NCBI GenBank assembly: GCA_014904985.1
Contig: MU128940.1
Span: forward strand, 248,001 to 312,000
Source: Hydnum rufescens UP504
Lineage: Eukaryota; Basidiomycota; Agaricomycetes; Cantharellales; Hydnaceae
Length of the DNA stretch: 64,000 nucleotides
Direction of reading: 5' to 3'
The position numbers and the translations under genes were made by a program. Each line of letters opens with the position of its first letter. Positions within the stretch are counted from its first letter, which is position 1. Shown here piece after piece: positions 10,970 through 21,538 of this stretch. The notes beneath the pieces were generated by a model. The model had not been told where the DNA came from. It ran no database searches and saw nothing but the letters and a program-made list of their open reading frames with translations.

Positions 10970-12533
10970 TCACCGAGCAAAGCGACCTGTCCAAGCCTTC
11001 TTCAATTGCTGTAGTAATTAACACAAGAACAAAATCAAACTGTGCTAAGTTCTCGATCTTGATAATGGTGGGAGGAAACGCACCTCCAGAACAACAAACA
11101 TCAGTACCGTGTTTGGGGCAAGACGAACAAAGGCTGGTGTCCACCCTTTAAACAGGCCTCGCACGCCCTGCTCTCGGAGCAGCTTCTGTGTCACCGCGAG
11201 GACAGATGAAGTCTAATCAAGGATAGAGTCCGAAGAGGATTCAACATAATCAATAACTCGCACAACATAATGCCTTACCTCCGAGACGTGCATTATTCGG
11301 GCCTTGATCACGTCGGCTGGCGAGCATACAGCTACGGAAATAATTGAGCAAAGAAGGATGCGACAATGTAAGGTTTTAATTCGCGCAACTTGTAGCCACG
11401 ACACCAGCCGCAGTACTGCAAATAACATGTAGACCAAGTCCATCCTTGAGCTTCCATGATCTTACTACAAAGGCCTTAAAATAGTCGTATCTGTTTAAAT
11501 TGGTGAGTGATATTCGCGAGACCCTATCAGAGACTAACGAAGCCAATTGCGAAGCCTGATATGAATGGAAGCAAGTCAACGCGGAGAGAGAAGCCCAAAC
11601 AGCATACACGCACGTTCATCAGCACCGCTCTAGTCTGGAGGTCAAACAAGAGAGAAATATGAGACCATGACAAATATGAATTGTGCTGGACTGTACTGAC
11701 TGTGTTAGCTCCGAGCCCACGGGCCAGCGCGCGCACACCCTCTTCTCTAACGAGACGAACAAGGCCATCTATAGCGTGTCTATATTTGTATTGGTCTGGA
11801 GGTTTTCGGAGCGAGTCCGACGTCATCCGAACGAGAAGGATATCGGCAGGATTGCCAGCTACACCCCCCAGACCACCAGCGATCGCGGCAGCAAGAATGA
11901 GGCGTGTGGGATTTTTGGCATCTTTCCCTATTCAATCATACGAATTTCAAGCAACACGTGATATGAGTGTATGAACCTCGCGAAGAGCGATGGTGGGAGG
12001 AAGTGGGAAAAGGGGGGGAGGCAGACCTCTCATGAATGGTCTCTTGATAGACTCGTACATGCCGATGCGAACAAGTGAGTAGGACATTTGCCGTAACAGG
12101 CATGCTGAAATCCCTGTGTATATGCTAGTCCAGCCCGTTTTCCGAATCGTATAACGTAGTGTCGAGAACATGGTAGGTTTCCGACCGGACGGTAATGGGG
12201 GCATCGTTTGCATGCGCCTATAGTGACATGGACGTCGAGATATGGGAAGTCGGGCAGCGAAAAAAGGCATCACATACACTTTTGTGAGGTCCAGAGGATG
12301 CGTAAAAGTAGCTGCTACTGCAAAATGTGTCAAAGAATGCGGAGGCGGACAGCTTGTTAATTCGTACTTGAAGCAGCGATGCCTGTGTTCACGGGGCACA
12401 TCTAGAGTGAGTGCACGGATTTCACGAGAGGCATAGTACAAACCTCCCAGCCTGGATAAAAACAGTTTGACATTATCACTTGAGACTCTATCGTCGTATT
12501 CGCTCACCAGAATGGGTACCGTGGCTCAGCCAT
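10970..12533 (-). CDS. DIC1: Mitochondrial dicarboxylate carrier (SLC25 family)
   Basis: An inner-membrane carrier exchanging dicarboxylates for phosphate (family knowledge). All three carrier signatures are present in order: HPLDLTKV (repeat 1), GNPADILLVRM (repeat 2) and SPADVIKARIM (repeat 3). Supporting strings are GWTSIYTGISACLLRQMSYS, YRHAIDGLVRLVREEGVRAL and REQGVRGLFKGWTPAFVRLA. The DIC-like C-terminus, FVVLEQLKKAW, is split by an intron, and the stop lies at 10970-10972. Start: the ATG at 12531-12533 opens a 26-nt exon, MAEPRYPFW, then an 8-nt exon at 12444-12451, then VAATFTHPL. The conventional start of this family (short N-tail, then the first helix) supports the join. About eight short introns. 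Divergent from SUB2, with about 560 bp between the start codons serving both genes. Confidence 0.92.
12444..12451 (-). other. DIC1: 8-nt microexon of the dicarboxylate carrier
   Basis: On the minus strand GCTGGGAG lies between TTATCCAG and GTTTGTAC. It joins MAEPRYPFW to VAATFTHPLDL through residues L and G, keeping the frame. Confidence 0.8.
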
Positions 12534-13093
12534 TCGAGCTCGAGGAAAAATACCCGAGTCTGTGCACGTGACCGGATGAGGCCGACGTTCAGGGGTGCCC
12601 AACAGCCAGGAAGGGCATAATCCTCATGTGCGGATCGCTGGGTGCTGGGGTTTCAGTACGACAGCGAATTTCGGTGCAGGACTGGAGAATCTTAGAGGTT
12701 GAATCGCTCGAAATTGGAACTTGGGCATCAACTCGCACTTTAAACACTTAGACCACCGAAGTACTAGATGCGATAACTCATCTATTCCAGAAATGACCCG
12801 GAAATACACAGTGAATCATCATTCTACGACTTTCCTAACCGAAAAAGGTCCAAAACGCCGTGTTGCCATGTCTCATATGAATCACCTTCAACGGAGCCTT
12901 GATCACTGTTCGAAAATCCGCCTACAAGAGCAGTTCCACTCAGTTATCCAGCGCAGCACTCTTTGGTGTATTCAATCCACCCGAAGATGCTTGAGAGACG
13001 CCTAGTTGCACATCATTTATTTGAGCGCCCTGCGCGGAGTTTCGGAGTTTGAACCTGAACTTTCTTTTCTTCCCCTCAACCTCTCTCACCACC
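12534..13093. promoter_or_regulatory. Shared divergent promoter region of the DIC carrier and SUB2
   Basis: About 560 bp lies between two divergent start codons. The SUB2 side ends in a C/T-rich leader (about 13060-13090) typical of highly expressed fungal genes. I see no clear TATA box or named factor site. The short frames here look like chance. Confidence 0.55.
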
Positions 13094-15110
13094 ATGTCTG
13101 CTCCAGAAAACGAAAACGACGAACTCATCGACTATGAGGAGGAAGATACCACTGTAACCACTGTTCCTACTGCTACCAATGGTCATGGCGCTGCCGTAAC
13201 CACCACATCGACTACGGCGGCAACTGACACCGACAAGGAAAAGAAAGGCTACGTTGGCGTGCACTCTACAGGATTCCGGTCAGTCTCTCTTTACTTCATA
13301 TTTTCCATGATGGCGGTGACTAACTCATCGTTGCAGAGACTTCCTCCTGAAACCTGAGTTACTACGGGCTATCAGTGATCTTGGTTTTGAGCACCCTTCT
13401 GAAGGTTCGCAGACCCTGCACTTATGGTTGGTTTGCTCAACTAATCGGATCGCTCACAGTACAACAAGAGTGTATCCCACAAGCTGTATTGGGCATGGAC
13501 GTGTTATGCCAGGCCAAGTCGGGTCACGGCAAGACTGCGGTTTTCGTCCTTGCGACTCTCCAACAACTGGAACCCATCGACGGCGAAGTCTCAGTTCTTG
13601 TACTGTGCCACACACGCGAGCTCGCGTACCAGATCAAGAACGAATATGGCCGATTCTCAAAGTACATGCCCGACGTCCGAACGTCCGTATTTTACGGGGG
13701 TACCTCTGTTGCCAAAGATGCCGAAGTGCTCAAGGACAAGTCAAAGTGCCCGCATATTATCGTCGCCACTCCCGGTCGTCTCAATGCGTTAGGACGGGAG
13801 AAATTACTGGACGCCACAAATGTTAAACATTTCGTATTGGACGAATGCGACAAAATGCTTGAGCAACTTGGTTAGTTCAAAACCTTCGGCCTCTCCCCCT
13901 TTCAAACTCCATCACACACACACACACACACACCCACATGTCGAGCACGATTCGATGTCGCGGCCAATGTTGCCCTAGGCCCCCTTTCCGAGTCCGAATC
14001 CGTTCGGATGCTAAGTCGTGGCATGCAGGGCCCGTCCTGAGATTGGGCTCAGGGATTGGAGTTTCGCGTTGGGGAGCTCTGTTATTTCATCGTTCCATCC
14101 TCCTTCTCTCTTATTTCACATTATGCGCCGCTCCTCGAAGTATTAAAGTTCTCACGCGGCCCACCTCCATCCCTCTACCTCAGACATGCGTCGGGACGTA
14201 CAGGAAATCTTCCGAATCACGCCACACCACAAGCAAGTCATGATGTTCAGCGCTACTCTGTCAAAGGACATTCGTGTCACCTGCAAAAAATTCATGACAA
14301 ATGTGGGTTCCAGACCTTGCGTCACTCTTCGTCGTCTGACTGTTTCCCCCCATTAGCCGCTCGAAATCTTCATTGACGATGAGTCCAAGTTGACTTTGCA
14401 CGGCCTTCAACAGCACTATATCAAGCTCGAGGAGACTGCGAAGAATCGTAAACTCAATGATCTGCTAGATCAACTCGAATTCAACCAGGTCCGACCGTCT
14501 GCTTTTTGCCTTGAGTGAGAATGCAGCTCACCCACTCGTCTAGGTGGTCATTTTCGTCAAATCGGTTACGCGTGCGAACGAACTGGATAAATTGCTGAGG
14601 GACTACAACTTCCCCAGCATCTGCATTCACTCTGGACTTGCCCAAGAGGAGAGGTGTGTCATGTTCTTGCCAATCACATGCTTCCTCTGAAGGGGCTCTG
14701 CAGAATCAAGCGGTATACCGCGTTCAAGGCATTTGAGAAGCGAATTCTCGTTGCGACAGATATTTTCGGACGTGGTATCGATGTGGAGCGCGTCAACATT
14801 GTTATCAATTACGACTCACCGCCTGACGCCGATAGCTATTTGCACCGCGTGGGGTAAGTTCCATGATACGTTGACATTCCTCCTGCTCACCATCATGCAA
14901 CTATTAGTCGTGCCGGTCGTTTTGGGACTAAAGGGCTTGCCATCACCTTTGTGTCCTCTGATGCCGACCAGGATGTCCTTGCCGCAATTCAATCACGGTT
15001 CGAGGTTGCTGTACCTGAGCTGCCAGAAGCCATTGATCCTACTACTTATAGTTTGTCTTATTTTGAAGTGTCTCTAATGTGCCAGCAGGCTGACTACTTT
15101 TCACCAGTGA
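13094..15110 (+). CDS. SUB2: ATP-dependent RNA helicase SUB2/UAP56 (DECD-box)
   Basis: Essential spliceosomal and TREX mRNA-export DExD-box ATPase (family knowledge). The ATG at 13094 begins [20 protein letters not shown]. The Q motif is [20 protein letters not shown] with VQQECIPQA. Motif I is [13 protein letters not shown] is DECD, III is [10 protein letters not shown] is [10 protein letters not shown], and VI is [13 protein letters not shown]. The C-terminus reads [17 protein letters not shown] and then a short exon stopping at 15108-15110; the last few residues depend on which of two adjacent AGs is used. About eight introns: one starts with GTCCG at 14489, and the DECD-side intron (after 13871) carries a (CA)n run at about 13912-13933. 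The motif I residue between the two glycines is His, where SUB2/UAP56 usually has Leu or Met. Gene length and motifs are otherwise complete. Confidence 0.95.
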
Positions 15111-15376
15111 CATCCTGAATAATTTTTCTTGTATGGACCTCCTCGCTGAAGGTTCCTTAGTGACGTGATCGTCGTACAAAATCCCCTAGCTTTCACTTGT
15201 CCAATTCCTTACCTGGTGTATATCTTATGCAACAATGAGTACTGTGAAAAAATTAAGGACTCCGGATGCGAATCCTCGCTCACTTCCGGTGGAATCCGTC
15301 AGCCTAAAACTACTTAACAAGTGGTCGTTTTCTCCAACACGTCTGAAGAACTAGCAGCAGTCCCGCAGAGGCACCA

Positions 15377-18300
15377 ATGGATGCCTCTCCGCGGTACTTT
15401 GAAGTGCAGGATCATGACGTCTCATCTAGCGATGGTGTAGCTGATCCTCAGACCGAACAAATGCAAGAACAATCTACCGTGAACGATCAAGCATCCAACA
15501 CACTGCTCGCTAATCTTAGAAAGGAGCTTGAACAAGAGCGTCCTTCTTCTACCTCTCTTTTTCCACCACCAGAGTTCGCGTCCTTGTCACCCTTTGACGA
15601 AGTACAGACTCGTACAGAGACTCCACCCATACAAACCTCGGTTGCCGTCCCAGAACCGCCCTCCGTCCCTCAAGAAGAGTCTCTTGGAGAAGCGCCCCCA
15701 CAAAAGTCAGAGTTCGATATACTCTCTGATCATCTTCTCAAAGATCCCCATGATGGAAATACGTGGCAATCGTTTATTCTCCTCGCCGAACAATCTGGCG
15801 ACTTAGAGATTATAGCCAAGGCATATGACCGATTGTTGGAAGCCTTTCCAAATACGGTTTGTCTTTTTTATTTGTTCATATATCACACCCCTATCTCATG
15901 GATGCTAACGGCTATTGGATGCCTCCTATTTGCTAGCCTTCGGCCCAAATCGCTTACCTTACGCACCTCCTCACTCCCTCCTTGTTTCCGAAGGCAGAAG
16001 CATTGTTCTCTCGTTTTCTGAGGCCATCTCCCTCTGTGGATCTCTGGAAATTTTACCTGATATACATCCGGTTAGCCTCGTTCTCTGCAATATTTTATCT
16101 CTTTTCTCATCTTCTGGTGCCACCTGTAGCCGGGTCAATCCTAACCCTACTGATTTGACTGCTCGACAGACCATCAAAAAAGCTTATGAGTTCGCATTGA
16201 ACCACATTGGACAGGACAAGGACTCTGGGGAAATCTGGCGTGACTACATTGACTTTCTCAAGACAGCAGAGGCTAGTGCCAAGCCATTTCTATCAAGGAT
16301 GAGCCACCTATTCATTTCTTCACTAGGCGAATACGACGTGGGATGCCCAGCAAAAAATGGATTCATTGCGCAGTGCGTATCATCGGGCTGTTCTTGTTCC
16401 AATAGAGAACGTCGAAACATTGTGGCGTGAGCTCGACGCATTTGAAACGAACTTGAACAAGATCACGGCAAGTCTTTGAAATATAGATGTCTACTTTCTA
16501 CCCTCTCATAGTGGAGGATCCACCCAGGCAAAGAAGTTTCTGGGTGATCTATCACCGTCGTATATGACGGCCAGAACCACATTGCGTGATTTGCGTCGAT
16601 TGACAGAATCATTGTCGATACCCACAATCAAACTTCCTTCTCCTGCGTCTGCGACGCCTCCTGCCTTGTCTTTACCCTCTCGTCCAACTTGGGTCGGAGA
16701 AACTGACCGTGCTCTCTGTCATGCTTGGAAGACATATCTCAAATGGGAAGAGAGTAATCCGCTTGATATCGAAGACAACGCAGTGTTACAAGCTAGAATA
16801 TCTGGAGCTTACAAGAAAGCAGTGATCCGAATGCGATTCTTCCCCGAGATCTGGTTCGCACACTATTACTGAGGCATCGTCAGTGTGGTTTCCCCTCGCG
16901 ACCCTCTGATGTTAGTGGCATGTAGGTTCATGGCATATACTTATACTGCCTCCCTGGGCAAGCCCGAGGAGAGCGCTGTTCTCCTCAAGCAAGGCATGGA
17001 TGCAAATCGATCATCGTGAGGACTTAAAGCTTCGATCATCTTCCTGAGGCTCACACTTCATATCCTCATTCCCTTCAATCCGACAACCAGGTTTCTGTTA
17101 CATTTCGCCTATGCTGAGCTTCAAGAATCTCAGAGCAAACTAGCAGAAGTACACAAAACGTTCGAGAGCCTTATTGGAGAACTTCATGATCAACTTGAAG
17201 GAACCGAAGCATCCATCAATGCCGAAGTGGAAGCTGCCCGTGCCTCTGTCCCTTCAACTGGGGTGGTGAATGGCGAACTTGCAATGGAGCGTGATGACCG
17301 TGCTAAACAGGTCCTCGATCGAAGAAACAAGGAACTTGAGGGCATGAAAGGTGAACTCGGTGTCGTGTGGACCATGCTTATGCGATTTGCGCGGAGAGCA
17401 GAAGGTCTCAAGCCAGCTCGTACAATATTTGGTAAAGCTCGCAAAGATAAATACTGTCCTTGGGGAGTGTATGAGGCTGCCGGTGCGTTACGATTCGTGA
17501 ACTCTCCCTGTTATCTTTGGACTCATTGTTTACTGGGAGAACCTCTTTAGCCCTGATGGAGTACCATTGCACCAAAGCCGCTGACGTTGCTACTAAGATT
17601 TTCGAGATCGGATTGAAGCTATTCGGAGATGACCCAGGTTTTGTTGTGCGATATCTCGGGTTCCTCATTTCCATCAATGATGAGAACAGTGAGTCTCCCG
17701 CTTGTGTCCTTAGTCCAGGGCTTGAATTTGTTGGACTAGATGCTAGAGCACTCTTTGAGAGAGTTGTCGGGACATTTTCACCTGAGAATGCTCGTCCTTT
17801 GTGGGAGCGCTGGGCCCGTTATGAATATCATTTTGGAGACCTTGCAGCAACTCAGAAACTGGAGAAGCGGATATCTGAAGTGTATCCAAATGGTGCGGAC
17901 GTCCGTTCACTTCCTCATGTCCTCATCCTCTCATGGTATTGCAGATCCTCCAATCAAGCGATTTGCCCAGAGGTACACGTATCTTGGTATCGACGCCATT
18001 GCTGACCGTGATCTTGGCTTCGCCTATCGTAACAAACAAACCAGTAGTCCTCCAGTAGCATCTACACCTGTGCCCACAGGACCTGCTGCCGACAGGAATG
18101 CTATAGCAGGAAGACGGCCGTCGCCAGAACCCCCGCGGAGACGACGTGACCCTTCCCCTCCGGTAGCTCCATCCAAGCGCTTCAAACCTTCATCACCGCC
18201 TCCGCCTCGGCGAGATCGTGAGCGTGAACGGGACCGCGACGATAGGAGGGATGAACGACCTCCACCTCCACGACGCCCCAGTCCACCTAGTTTCCCTCGC

Positions 18301-18712
18301 GAAAGAGATGATGACCGCAATGTGATTCCGAATCCCGTCCTATGGTTCTTGGGCACGATCCCCTCGGCTGCGGCGTTCGATGGTGAGGGTAGTGCTTTTT
18401 TATGCGAGCGAGGATGTTGACGCTTGAGAATCCATCATCTTGTAGGACCAGTCTTCCGGACTGATGATCTCATGGAGCTTCTAAGGCATGGAAACATTCC
18501 GGCGCCATCCTCTGCGAGCGGTACTACAGGTGTCCCGCCCTCAAGAGTCCGGTCTCCCCCTCCTGCACGAGGTTGGTGAATTTGCGTTGATGTATACTTT
18601 TTTTTGAGATTTCGGTCTGGTGTTGACCCTTTGTGCGATTAAAACAGGACGACCTCCTCCCGATTATGGTCCATATCAGGGCCCCGGTAGTTCAAGAGGG
18701 AGACGTTATTAA
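15377..18712 (+). CDS. RNA14: mRNA 3'-end processing factor RNA14 (CstF77, HAT repeats)
   Basis: Scaffold subunit of cleavage factor IA, which directs pre-mRNA cleavage and polyadenylation (family knowledge). The ATG at 15377 begins [20 protein letters not shown], a disordered leader of about 110 aa. HAT repeats follow: [149 protein letters not shown] and [15 protein letters not shown], ending with [16 protein letters not shown] (Suf domain end). A basic Pro/Arg-rich tail (about 18100-18310) and a last short exon, [20 protein letters not shown], lead to the stop at 18710-18712. About 13 introns; the one at 16468-16527 is a GC-AG intron (donor GCAAGT). Intact throughout. Confidence 0.93.
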
Positions 18713-18884
18713 GATGGAAGCGGGGGGGAGACCATTGGCTGTGTTGGAATGCAAGGACGCGCTTATTTAAGATAACCCGGTGGTGCTCGCTCTCCCTGTG
18801 CTTGTTTATTATTTCGCTACACGAAATCAATTTAATCTTTTTGAACTGGCACAGGTGTAGCTCAAGACGGAGGTGAAGCGAGGA

Positions 18885-19873
18885 ATTATTGCAACTTGCA
18901 AAACCGAAGGCGGCGGATGAAAAACACAAAATTTTGCATCAAAAAGTATTTGGGCGATTACTCCTCCAATTCCTGCCGGTTTGGCTTGCTATCAAGTGAG
19001 ACGGACTCGCCTTGATCGTCCGCAAGTGCTTGTGCCCTTTGCATAATAAAATTCAAAAATTTGAGATTTGAGGTTTTCCCCAATTTTATTTCCTTCATAG
19101 CTCTTGAACTACTGTGAATTGAGGAAAATAAACTATATCCTCCAAGAGCTGCCATGCCACTCTAGATTCCTGAAAAAAAAATCAAGACTGTTGGAGAAAA
19201 TTTGAGGCTGTAGGTTTCCGAGGGATACAACACAAATAGCCAAAGCATCTGCCTTGTTTGGGCTTCTAGTGTTGATGCTGTGATGGACAATGAAGTCCAT
19301 GAACTGGAGGATGCATATATGCTTGGTGGCTAGGCGGAAACATGCATTGGTTGGCTTTGAGATCGCCATTAATTTTTCCCTTCTGCGGGTATGGGCTCTT
19401 TGGATGTCTCACTGAGCTGTCAGGCAAAGATCATCCAGGAATTACATCCAGAGTGATGTAAGAGTGATAGGTTCAGTGTACAGGAAGTTTTATGGCTTCA
19501 CTGGCCATGCTATGGTCCTAAATTCCGTGCCGAATGGTACACCATCAAAATTCTGAAATTTGCTCCAATTGCCCTGATTTTTTTTGGAACACCTAGAGGG
19601 ACATAGCAGTTCTCAGGGGATATAGTTTATTTTCCTCAATTCACAGCAGTTCAAGAGCTATGAAGGAAATAAAATTGGGGAAAACCTCAAATCTCAAATT
19701 TTTGAATTTTATTATGCAAAGGGCACAAGCACTTGCGGACGATCAAGGCGAGTCCGTCTCACTTGATAGCAAGCCAAACCGGCAGGAATTGGAGGAGTAA
19801 TCGCCCAAATACTTTTTGATGCAAAATTTTGTGTTTTTCATCCGCCGCCTTCGGTTTTGCAAGTTGCAATAAT
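18885..19873. mobile_element. 989 bp element with ~257 bp perfect-looking inverted arms
   Basis: The left arm runs from 18885 (ATTATTGCAACTTGC) to about 19141; the right arm is its reverse complement at about 19617-19873. Over about 257 bp I noticed only one or two mismatches. The arms flank about 475 bp of unique interior. Each arm contains the same reading frame read toward the outside of the element, ending KPNRQELEE and stop. On the minus strand the interior adds a coding-like piece (RLATKHICILQFMDFIVHHS). No transposase motif is visible, so this may be a non-autonomous foldback or MITE-like element, or an inverted duplication of a transposon end. The flanking target duplication is ambiguous. 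Confidence 0.75.
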
Positions 19874-21538
19874 AATCACGATATCCTTGTACTTAGAGTA
19901 AAGATCCAGATCGATTTGCGTGAGAAAGTCCTAGTGATCTGTCACGTATGCCGGAGTTTTCCGAGGCTAAGAAGCTAGAATTTGCATGTATGGAAGTGGA
20001 ATTCTTGTTTACAGACTATAACTATAGACTCCCATAGAGGGCCAAGAGCACATGGCGGATCAGCACCTGAAATCTGAAGTTGGGTGGGGTATTGGTGAGA
20101 GTTACAGATATCTCCCCCTGATTACTAAGCAGATGAGGAGCTTATGCGAATAGGGGCAGTGACGGGAAGAATGTAGAATATTCTTGGTGAGCCATCTTTT
20201 ATAGTATTTACAGGAGATTAGAAAATCACACGCAAGTGGGATAAGGGAGAAAAAATGTCGGAGTACTGGTGGTGCCAGCGAGAAAAGAGGTAAACGGTCG
20301 CCGGCGAAACATAGCTACGAGATCTAAGGGAGATTATAGATTGGGGATCATAGCCCGGTCACGCTTGTCGCCGACGTCGGAAATTGTCCATCGCAACAGG
20401 TGCAAGGGGGTGTGGATTCTGAATTCTGGACTTCTAGTCCAGAATCAACTCACAGAAATTTCTGGTTTGGGCAAGAGGGCATGATAAAATAAATAAAAAT
20501 GAAACAACGGGCCGTGCTTTTGCCATATATGGCCATATGGAATTTATCAATAAAAGTATTGATGACTCAAGTGCATGTTACGACTCGACTTCTGACTCAG
20601 AGTCAGCAGAAGTCAGAAGTCAGAAGTCGCCCGAGCGGCAACACTAGGTTACGTTGTTCATGGAGGCTCATGTGATTTGGGAACCAATTAGAGCTGTCAT
20701 AATATGAAATTCGGCCATGCGATTGTATTCATTACATAAGGTAACCGGAACCAAATTACCCATAGAATTCGGTGGTGCTCTCAAGGATGCCAGGAATCAA
20801 GGAGAGGTACCTTTTAGGCCAAAATGCATCAGACTGATCAGAAGCACGTGAAAAATAAGGGAGTGGTACCGAGGCACGTTGCCGGAAATAGCCGCGGCAC
20901 GGCAGTTTACTGTGTACCTTGGCAAATATCAAATAGGCCAGCTATTTCAAATTAAATATATATATGTCGGGACCAGTCGGTGGTTCACGATTGGGCCTGA
21001 AGAGTTTTGTTTTGGCTCGAATATAGAGGAAAAAGGGAAAACACGACCAGTCTGCCCTGACTAATATATTCATCTTCAGGCACTGATGCTTTTCTGTTGG
21101 ATTGTGAGAATACTATTTCGGACAGGCGAAACTATTTGTAATTTTACATAAAAAGGAACTGTTGATTATGCAGGGTCGGGCAACGTTGCTCCTGCAGCCC
21201 AAGATGCAATGCACTGGTAGGATGTGCCGTCGATCCGTTTCCTTTGCGTCACGTCACGAGAGAGGAGCAGTGGCACCTATGACCCAGAATCGAAGTTGGT
21301 TTACAATTTCTGCAGTCGATTCTTGCGGCGTGAAGCCCGTATTATCATAGGTAGACATACGTAAATGGTGATTGTGAACGACGGGCGCGGAGGGACGCGA
21401 GCTCGGGGAACCCCAGAAAGTGCGATGGCCGCATTGCCCGGCGACAGGGGTGGGTGAGGACGGAGTTAGGCGGTTCCCATTCGACATTAGAATTGGACCT
21501 CAATCAAGTTTTCATCCACTCTTTCTTCCCCTTTCGTG
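19874..21538. other. Gene-poor AT-rich spacer upstream of the glucan synthase
   Basis: No protein motif was recognised. A short repeat cluster of AGAAGTCAG units lies at about 20590-20630, with an inverted copy (GACTTCTGACT) just before it. The final 50 bases before the glucan synthase start are C/T-rich, as expected of a fungal leader. Part of this is probably old transposon debris, judging from the neighbouring inverted-repeat element. Confidence 0.5.

Noticed and set aside
13912..13935. (CA)n run as a regulatory element
   Set aside because: It is a simple microsatellite inside a SUB2 intron, with nothing to suggest function.
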